Shown here in pieces: positions 1 to 6,506 of a DNA stretch of 9,776 bases. The stretch covers positions 1-9,776 of the forward strand of contig JAFVYX010000223.1 in assembly GCA_017500625.1 (NCBI GenBank). Direction: 5' to 3'. A model generated the notes under the pieces. It saw nothing but the letters and a program-made list of their open reading frames with translations. It was not told where the DNA came from and searched no databases. Positions within the stretch are counted from its first letter, which is position 1; each line of letters opens with the position of its first letter. The DNA is from Clostridia bacterium (GTDB taxonomy: Bacteria > Bacillota_A > Clostridia > Oscillospirales > CAG-272). Both the position numbers and the translations under genes were made by a program.

Positions 1-525
1 GGCAAGACGCTCTACTGCCACGCGGGCTTCCTGGAGGGCCACGGCTTTGACGAGGCGGGCGAGGGGGGCGTTGTCCGCATTGACGTCCGTGAGGACGGCA
101 CTCTTGAGACGCGCTTTGTTCCTCTGTACCGCCACCGCTATGAGACCGTCACGCTGGACGTGACGGGCGCTGCGGATATGAGCGAGGTGCTGTCGATCCT
201 CCGTCCTGTGGTCGAGGAGCGCGGCTTTGGCGAGGAGACCTCTCTGCGCGTGATCCTCGAGGGGCGCCTTGAGCCGACCGTAATGCTCTCGCCCTCGCCC
301 GAGGAGGCGCTCAGCTTTTCGCTCTATTCGCTCGACTTTATCGACCGCACGCGGCCGACGCTCAACGCCGAATATCTCGAACGCGATATGACGGTGCGCG
401 GTGAGCTGTACCGCACGCTCCTGCCGCGCATCAACTCCCAGAACCTTGAGGAGAGCGTTGCCGTCTCGCAGGCCTTCCGTGCCGGCCTTGCGGCACTGGA
501 ATCGCGCGACATTACCGGCATTTGA
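1..525 (+). CDS. SbcD/YhaO-like metallophosphoesterase (DNA repair exonuclease), C-terminal part
   Basis: The reading frame is open from base 1 and ends at a TGA at 523-525, giving 174 residues of a gene that starts upstream of the window. The first residues (GKTLYCHAGFLEGHGFDEAG, then GGVVRIDV and FVPLYRHRYETVTLDVTG) match the region after the last metal-binding histidines in calcineurin-like phosphoesterases of the SbcD/YhaO type: a beta-strand entry, a charged 'F(D/N)E.G..G' loop, then the 'RFVPL' strand leading into the C-terminal capping domain. The catalytic GHxH motif would lie just upstream and is not visible. Such proteins are DNA exonuclease subunits, usually paired with an SbcC/YhaN-type ATPase. 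No ATPase gene follows here; the gene is closed by a terminator, so any partner must lie upstream or elsewhere. Identification is by family resemblance and rests on only the C-terminal part. Confidence 0.8.
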   Translation, partial: GKTLYCHAGFLEGHGFDEAGEGGVVRIDVREDGTLETRFVPLYRHRYETVTLDVTGAADMSEVLSILRPVVEERGFGEETSLRVILEGRLEPTVMLSPSPEEALSFSLYSLDFIDRTRPTLNAEYLERDMTVRGELYRTLLPRINSQNLEESVAVSQAFRAGLAALESRDITGI

Positions 526-555
526 CGGACGGAGCGCCGTCTCCTTGCCGAATAG

Positions 556-586
556 GGGCCGCCCCTTTGGGGCGGCTCTTTTCCTT
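556..586 (+). terminator. Rho-independent terminator after the SbcD-like gene
   Basis: A GC-rich stem is formed by GCCGCCCC (558-565) and GGGGCGGC (569-576) around a TTT loop, extended by a G-T pair (557/577) and a G-C pair (556/578). It is followed directly by TTTT (579-582) and a pyrimidine-rich run. It starts about 30 bases after the stop codon at 525, the expected place for an intrinsic terminator, and separates the nuclease gene from the DUF1846 transcription unit. Confidence 0.92.
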
Positions 587-623
587 TCGACGCAAAATCT
601 GACACGAAAATTCTCTTTTGCCC

Positions 624-652
624 TTGTTTTTTTCTCCTACTTCTGCTATACT
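624..652 (+). promoter_or_regulatory. Sigma-70-type promoter with extended -10 for the DUF1846 gene
   Basis: TTGTTT (624-629) and TATACT (647-652) are separated by exactly 17 bases, and the -10 box is preceded by TG one base away (TGCTATACT, 644-652 with T644 G645), an extended -10 element. The surrounding 60 bases are AT-rich in an otherwise GC-rich window. Transcription would start near 659-661, leaving a leader of about 55 bases before the ATG at 715. A second weaker TATGAT lies at 662-667 without a good -35 box. Confidence 0.7.
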
Positions 653-714
653 TGTCTTTGTTATGATACTTACATTCCCGTGCGGCGCGCGCGGTGAGAG
701 AAACGAGGTGTGCC

Positions 715-2202
715 ATGAACAAGATCGGCTTCGACAACGATCTCTATCTCAAAACGCAATCCGAGAGCATTCGCCAACGGATCGAGCAATTCGGAGGGAA
801 GCTCTATCTCGAATTCGGCGGTAAGCTCTTTGACGACTACCACGCCTCACGCGTGCTGCCCGGCTTTAAGCCCGACAGCAAGCTGCAGATGCTCCTTCAG
901 CTCAAGAAGGAGGCCGAGATCGTGATCGTCATCAACAGTGCCGACATCGAGAAGAACAAGATGCGCGGCGACCTGGGCATCACCTACGATCTGGACGTTT
1001 TGCGCCTTATCGACCTCTTCCGCGGTGTGGGGCTCTACGTTGGCAGCGTGGTCCTGACGCGCTATGCGGGGCAGGCGTCCGCCGTGGCCTTTGAGAAGAA
1101 GCTCGAGGGGCTTGGTCTGCGCGTCTACCGCCACTACCCGATCGAGGGCTATCCCTCGAACGTGGAGAAGATCGTGAGCGAGGACGGCCTTGGCAAGAAC
1201 GATTACATTGAGACCGAGCGGCGCCTTGTGGTGGTGACCGCCCCCGGCCCCGGCAGCGGTAAGATGGCCGTTTGCCTCTCCCAGCTCTATCACGAGAACA
1301 AGCGCGGCATCAAGTCGGGCTATGCTAAGTTTGAGACCTTCCCGATCTGGAATCTGCCGATCCGCCACGCCGTCAACGTGGCGTACGAGGCCGCCACCGC
1401 CGACCTCAACGACGTCAATATGATCGACCCCTTCCACCTCGAGGCCTACGGCACGACCACCGTCAACTACAACCGCGACGTCGAGATCTTCCCCGTCCTG
1501 CAAGCGACCTTCCATAAGATCTACGGCGCCTCGCCCTACAAATCCCCGACCGACATGGGAGTGAACATGGCGGGCAACTGCATCGTGGACGATGAGGTCG
1601 TCACGGCGGCGGCACGCCAAGAGATCATTCGCCGCTATTACACGGCGCTCTGCGGTCAGCGCGAGGGCACGGTGGAGGATTCCACCGTCCTGAAGCTCGA
1701 GCTTCTGATGAATCACGCGGGCATCACGGTCAGCGAGCGTCCCGTGATCGCCGCGGCTCTGGAGCGTGCCGAGGAGACGGGCGCCCCCGCGGCGGCCATG
1801 GAGCTGCCCGACGGACGCATCATCACGGGCAAGACCTCGCCCCTGCTCGGCGCCTCGGCGGCGCTGCTTCTGAACGCCCTGAAGGCGCTTGGGCGCATTG
1901 GTGACAAGACCCTCCTGATCCCGCCCGAGATCATTGAGCCCTTGCAGGATCTGAAGGTCAACCACCTCGGCAACCACAACCCCCGCCTGCATACCGACGA
2001 GGTCCTTGTGGCGCTCTCGATCTGCGCTTTCTCCTCCCCAACGGCCGAGCGCGCGATGCGCCAGCTGTCCAAGCTCCGCGGCTGTGAGCTTCACTCCTCG
2101 GTGATGCTGGCACAGATTGACAACAAAACGTTACATAAGCTCGGTTTGAACGTGACCTGTGAGCCGCGTTACCAGACCAAAAAGCTGTTTCACCCGAAAT
2201 AA
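715..2202 (+). CDS. DUF1846 / UPF0371 family protein
   Basis: The 495-residue product has the usual length and sequence of the UPF0371 (DUF1846) family, common in Bacillota and still without a firm function. Recognisable blocks are the N-terminal MNKIGFDNDLYLKTQSE, the FGGKLFDDYHASRVLPGF segment at about residues 37-54, 'VINSADIEKNK' and 'RGDLGITYDLDVLRLID', and a glycine-rich loop TAPGPGSGKM at residues 175-184. That loop resembles a P-loop but does not fit the Walker A consensus exactly (Met follows the Lys). I chose ATG 715 because GAGGTG (705-710) lies just upstream and the protein then begins as in homologues; an in-frame GTG at 694 would add seven residues and lacks a comparable site. 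No signal peptide or membrane segment is visible, so it should be cytosolic. It is first in a likely operon with the Dabb and rlmD genes behind the promoter at 624-652. Confidence 0.93.
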   Translation: MNKIGFDNDLYLKTQSESIRQRIEQFGGKLYLEFGGKLFDDYHASRVLPGFKPDSKLQMLLQLKKEAEIVIVINSADIEKNKMRGDLGITYDLDVLRLIDLFRGVGLYVGSVVLTRYAGQASAVAFEKKLEGLGLRVYRHYPIEGYPSNVEKIVSEDGLGKNDYIETERRLVVVTAPGPGSGKMAVCLSQLYHENKRGIKSGYAKFETFPIWNLPIRHAVNVAYEAATADLNDVNMIDPFHLEAYGTTTVNYNRDVEIFPVLQATFHKIYGASPYKSPTDMGVNMAGNCIVDDEVVTAAARQEIIRRYYTALCGQREGTVEDSTVLKLELLMNHAGITVSERPVIAAALERAEETGAPAAAMELPDGRIITGKTSPLLGASAALLLNALKALGRIGDKTLLIPPEIIEPLQDLKVNHLGNHNPRLHTDEVLVALSICAFSSPTAERAMRQLSKLRGCELHSSVMLAQIDNKTLHKLGLNVTCEPRYQTKKLFHPK

Positions 2203-2213
2203 GGAGAGAAGAA

Positions 2214-2519
2214 ATGATCCGACACGTTGTGATGTTCAAGTTCCTTCCCGAAGCGGACGGAAGGACCAAGACCGAGAACGTGGCCATGACGGCGGAGCGC
2301 CTGCGCGCCCTGCCCGCCACCATTCCCGAGATCCTGCACTCCGAGGTGCATATCGGAGCGCCCGAGGCGGCCGACACCAACTGCGACCTTCTGCTCATCT
2401 CGGACTTCGAGAGCTTTGAGACGCTCGCCTCCTATCTCTGTCACCCCGATCACAAGGCGATCGGCGCGTTTATGCGCCCCCTGCGTGAGAGCCGTGCCGC
2501 GGTGGATTTTACCCTGTAA
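2214..2519 (+). CDS. Dabb (stress-responsive alpha/beta-barrel) domain protein
   Basis: This encodes 101 residues starting MIRHVVMFKF, the characteristic first beta strand of Dabb-domain proteins (Pfam Stress-response A/B barrel), with the family's central 'ADTNCDLLLISDFESFETLASYLCHPDHKAIGAF' block: a D-L-L-L strand, then the 'Y..HP.H' helix carrying paired histidines. The protein spans the whole single-domain family length. Dabb proteins are small ferredoxin-like dimers; members have been linked to stress responses or small-molecule cyclisation, but most bacterial ones have no assigned reaction. AAGGAG (2201-2206) overlaps the stop codon of the DUF1846 gene and lies 7 bases before the ATG, so the two genes are probably co-transcribed. 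Family assignment is secure; the substrate is unknown. Confidence 0.92.
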   Translation: MIRHVVMFKFLPEADGRTKTENVAMTAERLRALPATIPEILHSEVHIGAPEAADTNCDLLLISDFESFETLASYLCHPDHKAIGAFMRPLRESRAAVDFTL

Positions 2520-2550
2520 TCCACCGACCCCTCGTATTGGAGGTACCTCT

Positions 2551-3912
2551 ATGCCTGCAAAAAATTCCGTGATCCGCCTTCGGATCACCGACATCAACAA
2601 TCTCGGCTTCGGCGTTGGGCGCGATGAGCACGGCAAGGTCGTTTTCGTCAAGGACACCGCCGACGGCGATCTTTGTGAGGTTAAGATCATCAAATCGGCG
2701 CACGACTATTCGGTCGGGCGCCTTTTGGCACTTCTTGAGCCGTCGCCCTACCGCGCGGCGCCGCACTGCGAGGCGCGCGGCTGTGGCGGCTGTGCCTACG
2801 GCGCTGTGACCTATGAGCACGAGCTGGAGCTGAAGCGCCGCACCGTTGTGACCGAATTCAAAAAGGCGGGCGTCTCGGTGACGGTCGGTGAGGTGCGCCC
2901 CTCGCCGCGCCGCCTCGGCTACCGCAACAAGGCCCAATACCCCGTAGCCCGCGGAGCGGACGGTACCCCCGTCATCGGCTTCTATGCGCCGAAGTCCCAC
3001 CGCGTCGTGGAGGCGGCGCATTGCCCGCTGGCCCCCGCCCTCTTTGGTGAGATCGTGGAGGCGGTACGCGCGCACGCCGTACGGGCGGGCGTTGTGCCCT
3101 ACTGTGAGGAGGACGGCACGGGGCTTTTGCGCCACGTGTATCTCCGCGCCGCCGATGCCTGCCGCGAGGTTCTGCTCACGCTGGTCGTGACGCTTGGCGA
3201 GTATCCCGATGCCGAGGGGCTGTGCCGCACGCTCACCGAGCGCTTCCCGATGCTGGTGGGTATTCTTCTGAACGTGAACGATCAGCCGACCAACGTCATT
3301 CTCGGCAAGCGCTACGTCACCCTCTCGGGCCGCGATTTTCTCCGCGACACGCTGGCGGGCGTACCGCTGGAGCTTTCGCCCGCGGCCTTTTATCAGGTCA
3401 ACCGCGATGCCGCCGAAAACCTTTACCGCCACGCCGCGCTCCTTGCCGACCTCAAGGGTAACGAGGTGCTTCTCGACCTCTACTGCGGGGCGGGGAGCAT
3501 CGGGCTTTCCATGGCGGACAGGGTCTCCCGCCTTTTTGGCATTGAGATCGTGCCCGAGGCGGTGGAATGTGCGCGCCGCAACGCCGCGGCGGCAGGCGTT
3601 ACCAACGCCGTGTTTGCCGTGGGCGATGCCGCCTCAACGGCCGAGATCCTGAGGAGTCACGGGGTCTCCCACCCCGACGTGATCGTGCTGGACCCGCCGC
3701 GCGCGGGAGCCGACACGCGCCTCCTTGACACCATTGATGCCCTCGCGCCCTCTCGCCTTGTCTACATCTCCTGCAATCCCGCCACCCTCGCGCGTGACGT
3801 GGCTTACCTCAAAAAGCGCGGCTTTGTCCCGGGCGAGGTCACCCCGTTTGACTTATTCCCGAGGACAGGACACGTTGAGTCGGTCGTTTGTCTGCAAAGG
3901 CAGACAAACTAA
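2551..3912 (+). CDS. rlmD: 23S rRNA (uracil-5)-methyltransferase, RlmD/RlmCD (RumA) family
   Basis: The 453-residue protein transfers a methyl group from S-adenosylmethionine to C5 of uracil in 23S rRNA. Order of parts: N-terminal TRAM RNA-binding domain (about residues 1-65), four cysteines for an iron-sulfur cluster (C73, C78, C81, C158), a central subdomain, then the Rossmann methyltransferase with motif I DLYCGAGSIGL (D309), motif IV DPPRAG (D381) and the nucleophile in SCNPATLARD (C408), ending FPRTGHVESVVCL. The first cysteine spacing is C-x4-C rather than the usual C-x5-C. ATG 2551 was chosen because GGAGG (2539-2543) sits 7 bases upstream and the TRAM domain starts there; a longer in-frame reading from 2416 overlaps the Dabb gene. 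In Bacillota one enzyme often modifies two sites (RlmCD), so symbol rlmD gives the family, not proven specificity. The last codons lie inside an inverted repeat. Confidence 0.95.
   Translation: MPAKNSVIRLRITDINNLGFGVGRDEHGKVVFVKDTADGDLCEVKIIKSAHDYSVGRLLALLEPSPYRAAPHCEARGCGGCAYGAVTYEHELELKRRTVVTEFKKAGVSVTVGEVRPSPRRLGYRNKAQYPVARGADGTPVIGFYAPKSHRVVEAAHCPLAPALFGEIVEAVRAHAVRAGVVPYCEEDGTGLLRHVYLRAADACREVLLTLVVTLGEYPDAEGLCRTLTERFPMLVGILLNVNDQPTNVILGKRYVTLSGRDFLRDTLAGVPLELSPAAFYQVNRDAAENLYRHAALLADLKGNEVLLDLYCGAGSIGLSMADRVSRLFGIEIVPEAVECARRNAAAAGVTNAVFAVGDAASTAEILRSHGVSHPDVIVLDPPRAGADTRLLDTIDALAPSRLVYISCNPATLARDVAYLKKRGFVPGEVTPFDLFPRTGHVESVVCLQRQTN
3886..3909. repeat. Perfect 10-bp stem-loop ending at the rlmD stop codon
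   Basis: GTTTGTCTGC (3886-3895) and its exact complement GCAGACAAAC (3900-3909) flank an AAAG loop. The right arm abuts the TAA stop (3910-3912), so the hairpin encodes the last residues of RlmD. There is no T tract after it on the + strand, so it is not a classical intrinsic terminator, but it could protect the 3' end of the mRNA or contribute to termination with the following palindromes. A perfect 10-bp stem with a 4-base loop is unlikely by chance in this position. Confidence 0.75.
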
Positions 3913-3913
3913 A

Positions 3914-3990
3914 GCGATATAAATCCCATATGGGATTTGCGATATTTGCCTTATGGCAAGCGATATGCCTCGGCGCGAAGCGACCGCATC
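3914..3990. repeat. Modular intergenic repeat: GCGATAT heptamers alternating with palindromes
   Basis: The heptamer GCGATAT occurs three times at 3914-3920, 3939-3945 and 3960-3966. Between copies one and two lies a perfect 18-bp palindrome, AAATCCCATATGGGATTT (3921-3938). Between copies two and three lies TTGCC-TTAT-GGCAA (3946-3959), a 5-bp stem. After copy three comes GCCTCGGC (3967-3974), a weak hairpin, followed by GCGA (3975-3978), which looks like a decayed fourth copy. The block fills most of the 104-base gap between rlmD and the transporter gene and encodes nothing. The arrangement resembles REP/MITE-like extragenic palindromic elements; the family is not assignable from one copy. 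GCGATAT also occurs singly in coding sequence (near 384 and 5273), but never clustered. Confidence 0.7.
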
Positions 3991-4016
3991 ACCACACATA
4001 TCGGAGTACATAACCT

Positions 4017-4925
4017 ATGAAAAGATCCATCGTTCTTATCGTTCTTGCGGGGCTCCTTTGGGGCACCTCGGGCGTGTTTGCCCACTTCCTTTATCCTTGC
4101 GGCTTTGCGCCGCTTGAGCTTGTGGGGTGCCGAGCCCTCGTCTCCTTTCTCGGTATGGCGGGGTTTGCGCTCTGCCGCAATCGCGCCCTCTTTCGCGTTC
4201 GCCTGCGCGAGCTGCCGCTTTTGCTCCTTGTGGGGCTGGGCATCTTTGCCACGGCCAGTCTGTATTACACCGCCATGGCCATGACCTCGGTCTCCACGGC
4301 GGTCATGCTGATGTACACCGCCCCCGTTTACGTGCTGTTCCTTTCGGTGCTGTTCCTCGGCGAACGCCTCTCGCGGCTCAAGCTCTTTTCGGTCGCGCTG
4401 ATGCTGCTGGGCTGCTGCTTTGTTTCGGGCATCATCGGTGACCTCCGCTTTGACCTCTTCGGCCTTTTGGCGGGGGCGGCTTCGGGCGTTACGTACGCGC
4501 TTTACAACATCTTCGTGAAGATCTCGGTGCGTCACAAGAACGATCCCGTCTCGGTCTCGATGTACGCCTTCTTAGCGATGACGCTGGCCGCCCTGCCCTT
4601 CATCGATTTCCGCGCCTTTGGGGCGCACGTGGCCGCCGCCCCCGCGAGGACGGTGCCGCTCCTTATCGGCATCGGCATTTTTACCTGCGTGCTTCCCTAC
4701 CTCCTTTACACGCTGGCGATGCGTGAGCTTTCGGCGGGTACGGCCACGGCGCTGGGAATCGTGGAGCCGATGTCGGCCTCGGTGTACAGCTTTGCGTTCC
4801 TTGGGGAGAGCTTGGATCTTCTGGCCGTCCTCGGGATCGTGCTTGTGCTTCTTTCGGTCTATCTGCTCAGCCGCGCCGAGGAAGGCGAGAATACCAAAGA
4901 AAAAACGGAGGAAAACGCAGCATGA
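4017..4925 (+). CDS. EamA/DMT-family transporter
   Basis: This 302-residue protein has the ten hydrophobic segments and two-fold EamA repeat of the drug/metabolite transporter superfamily. The first segment holds the typical 'LIVLAGLLWGTSGVFAHFL' helix; the second repeat begins at about residue 148 with 'GLLAGAASGVTYALYNIFVK', and the conserved 'AMTSVSTAVMLMYTAPVYVLF..LFLGE' and 'GIVEPMSASVYSFAFLGE' blocks close each half. A charged tail (RAEEGENTKEKTEENAA) follows the last helix. It should sit in the cytoplasmic membrane and move a small organic solute, often outward; substrate cannot be told from sequence. GGAG (4003-4006) serves the ATG at 4017. Its TGA overlaps the ATG of the next gene (ATGA, 4922-4925), making it the first gene of the coupled operon. 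No clear promoter is visible in the repeat-filled gap upstream. Confidence 0.92.
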   Translation: MKRSIVLIVLAGLLWGTSGVFAHFLYPCGFAPLELVGCRALVSFLGMAGFALCRNRALFRVRLRELPLLLLVGLGIFATASLYYTAMAMTSVSTAVMLMYTAPVYVLFLSVLFLGERLSRLKLFSVALMLLGCCFVSGIIGDLRFDLFGLLAGAASGVTYALYNIFVKISVRHKNDPVSVSMYAFLAMTLAALPFIDFRAFGAHVAAAPARTVPLLIGIGIFTCVLPYLLYTLAMRELSAGTATALGIVEPMSASVYSFAFLGESLDLLAVLGIVLVLLSVYLLSRAEEGENTKEKTEENAA

Positions 4926-5569
4926 AGCATACCGTCGTTGACGTAGAATCCTGGGAAAGGCGCGACCTCTTCCGCCTTTACACGACAAAGCTCAAGATCG
5001 TGATGAATGCGACCGTCAAGCTGGACGTGACGCCCCTCGTGCGCTTCAGGAAAAAGCACGGCCTGCGCTTTTATCCCCTTATGATGTGGGTGGTCGGTAA
5101 GCTGATGAACGCGCACGACGAGTTCAAGTACCACCTCACCGAGGAGGGAGAGCTCTGGCGCTGGGACAGCGTGTCCCCGTCCTACACCGACTTCCACAAG
5201 GACACAGGGCGCTTTGTCAAGTTTGCCACCGAGTATTCGACCGACCTTTGGGAGTTTCACGAGCGGTGCGTGCGCGATATGGAGGCGCACCGCGAGGAAT
5301 CGGGCTTTCTTCCCGGGATCCCGAACGTATTTGACGTCTCCTGCCTGCCCTGGATCACCTACGACGAGCTGTCGCTCACCGTGGACGAGGGGCGCAGTAC
5401 CCTCTATCCCGTGGTGCTTTGGGGCAAATACGAGCGGCATCTGTTCCGCACCCGTATGCCCGTCACCCTGAAGATCAACCACGCCGTGTGCGACGGCTAC
5501 CATCTCTCGCGCTTTTTCCTTGAGCTGCAGAGAGAGATCAACAACATCGGAAAGGTGAAAAAACCGTGA
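4922..5569 (+). CDS. Chloramphenicol acetyltransferase-like (CAT fold) protein
   Basis: The 215-residue product aligns over its full length with the trimeric CAT family: a start with W11 and R13-R14 like the 'W.R...F' opening, 'RFYPLMMWVVGKLMNAHDEFKY' (49-70), 'WDSVSPSYTDF' (81-91), 'FDVSCLPWITY' (137-147) with the conserved Ser before PW, 'WGKY' (167-170) and the active-site block KINHAVCDGYH (184-194). The catalytic His (H187) and structural Asp (D191) of HxxxD are present; the residue before the catalytic His is Asn where classical CATs have His. These enzymes use acetyl-CoA to acetylate a hydroxyl group. Chromosomal CAT-like proteins are common and often not resistance enzymes, so chloramphenicol should not be assumed as substrate. 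It overlaps the transporter gene by 4 bases and the DUF3842 gene by 4 (GTGA). Confidence 0.9.
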   Translation: MKHTVVDVESWERRDLFRLYTTKLKIVMNATVKLDVTPLVRFRKKHGLRFYPLMMWVVGKLMNAHDEFKYHLTEEGELWRWDSVSPSYTDFHKDTGRFVKFATEYSTDLWEFHERCVRDMEAHREESGFLPGIPNVFDVSCLPWITYDELSLTVDEGRSTLYPVVLWGKYERHLFRTRMPVTLKINHAVCDGYHLSRFFLELQREINNIGKVKKP

Positions 5570-5970
5570 AAGCTGTTATCATTGACGGTCAGGGCGGGCG
5601 CCTTGGTGCGCTCCTTGTGGCCGAGATCAAAAAAGAGGGCCTCGACTGCGAGGTCCTGGCCATCGGCACCAACAGCATTGCCACCGCGGCGATGCTCAAG
5701 GCGGGCGCCGACGGCGGTGCCACGGGCGAAAACCCCGTGATCGTGGCGGCGCGCGACGCCGACGTCATTCTCGGCCCGATCGGGATCGTGTGTGCCGACG
5801 CCCTGCTTGGCGAGGTCACGCCCGCCATGGCCGCGGCGGTGGGCGCGAGCCGCGCCGAAAAGCTCCTTTTGCCGATGAGCCGCTGCCAAAACCGCGTGGT
5901 GGGGGTGAGGCCCCTCTCGGTCGCCGAGCTGGTGAGTGAGGCCGTGGCCGCCCTCGCCGCCCTCCTTTGA
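5566..5970 (+). CDS. DUF3842 family protein
   Basis: The 134-residue protein starts MKAVIIDGQGGRLGALL, a beta strand followed by a glycine-rich loop as in a Rossmann-like nucleotide-binding fold, and continues with the family blocks 'AIGTNSIATAAMLKAGADGGATGENPV' (about 32-58) and 'ADVILGPIGIVCADALLGEVTPAMA'. I recognise this as DUF3842, a clostridial family of unknown function and similar length. It has no signal peptide or membrane segment. The start is GTG 5566, whose last two bases belong to the stop of the CAT-like gene; the upstream GGAAAGGTG (5549-5557) can act as ribosome binding site. GTG plus the GTGA overlap suggests translation by reinitiation. The family call is from motif memory; the glycine loop suggests, but does not show, nucleotide binding. 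Confidence 0.87.
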   Translation: MKAVIIDGQGGRLGALLVAEIKKEGLDCEVLAIGTNSIATAAMLKAGADGGATGENPVIVAARDADVILGPIGIVCADALLGEVTPAMAAAVGASRAEKLLLPMSRCQNRVVGVRPLSVAELVSEAVAALAALL

Positions 5971-5978
5971 GGTGACCT

Positions 5979-6506
5979 ATGAAGCTCTGTCCCGTGACCG
6001 CCGAGGAGTTTTCCTCGGTATACGATGAGCTGGAGCGCGGCTTTCCGCCCGAGGAGCGCCGCGACCGCGAGGACGCCCGCACTCTCCTTTCCGAGGGGCG
6101 CTATTCGCTCCTTCACGTGGAGGAGGGGGGCGTACGGTGCGGCTGTGTGGGGCTCTGGCGCCTTAACGGCTTTCTTTTCCTCGAGCATCTCCTCACCTAT
6201 CCCGACTACCGCAACCGCGGCCTTGGGGCACGGGTGCTGGCGCTCCTTGCCGCCGAGGGGCTTCCCATCGTCCTTGAGGCCGAGCCGCCCATCTCCCCCA
6301 TGGCCGAGCGCCGCCTTGGATTTTACGCGCGATGCGGCTTTCACCGCGATCCCCTGCCCTATCTCCAGCCCCCCTACCGCAAGGGCGATGCGCCGACGCC
6401 GCTTTGCCTTTTGTCCTATCCCCGACCGTTAAACGATGCCGAAGCCGTCGCCGCGCAGCTCTACCGCGAGGTGTACGGGAAAGAATGGAAAGGAGTCTCC
6501 CTATGA
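5979..6506 (+). CDS. GNAT-family N-acetyltransferase
   Basis: This 175-residue protein contains the GNAT core: 'RCGCVGLWRLNGFLFLEHLLTYPDYRNRGLGARVLALLAAEG' (53-94) holds strand 4 followed by the acetyl-CoA pyrophosphate-binding loop R78-N-R-G81-L-G83, and 'AERRLGFYARCGFHRDPLPYLQPPY' (residues ~109-133) is the usual C-terminal helix-strand with 'FY.R.GF'. It should acetylate an amine on an unknown small molecule or protein. GAGGTG (5969-5974) overlaps the upstream stop and serves ATG 5979 after an 8-base gap, the only true gap inside the operon. The 3' end overlaps the amidohydrolase start by 4 bases (ATGA, 6503-6506). A tail of about 30 residues after the core (PLNDAEAVAAQLYREVYGKEW) has no recognised role. 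Confidence 0.88.
   Translation: MKLCPVTAEEFSSVYDELERGFPPEERRDREDARTLLSEGRYSLLHVEEGGVRCGCVGLWRLNGFLFLEHLLTYPDYRNRGLGARVLALLAAEGLPIVLEAEPPISPMAERRLGFYARCGFHRDPLPYLQPPYRKGDAPTPLCLLSYPRPLNDAEAVAAQLYREVYGKEWKGVSL

Noticed and set aside
847..2094. Long open frame of 415 codons on the - strand, opposite the DUF1846 gene
   Set aside because: Low-complexity Leu/Val/Gly/His/Arg/Asp-rich translation with no family resemblance; it mirrors codon bias of the GC-rich + strand gene, which is clearly real. The same applies to the antisense frames at 2509-3432, 6461-7360 and others.
2540..2549. Perfect 10-base palindrome GAGGTACCTC overlapping the rlmD Shine-Dalgarno sequence
   Set aside because: It has no loop, so it cannot fold as a hairpin, and palindromes of this length are expected several times by chance in about 10 kb.
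2416..2550. Upstream extension of rlmD to an ATG at 2416
   Set aside because: It runs through the Dabb gene in another frame, gives an Arg/Pro-rich non-homologous leader, and lacks the good GGAGG site that ATG 2551 has.
3914..3966. GCGATAT series as a CRISPR array
   Set aside because: The repeated unit is only 7 bases, the intervening sequences are palindromes of 14-18 bases rather than unique spacers, and no cas gene is nearby.
4922..5569. Calling the CAT-like gene a chloramphenicol resistance gene
   Set aside because: Family and catalytic residues are visible, but many chromosomal CAT-fold proteins act on other substrates, and no mobile element or resistance context surrounds it.
6332..6502. 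Upstream extension of the amidohydrolase frame (and likewise 7300-7347 for the PLD-like frame)
   Set aside because: Both overlap the 3' ends of confident preceding genes, whereas the internal ATG starts have family-typical N-termini (and a good ribosome site at 6490) plus ATGA overlaps.
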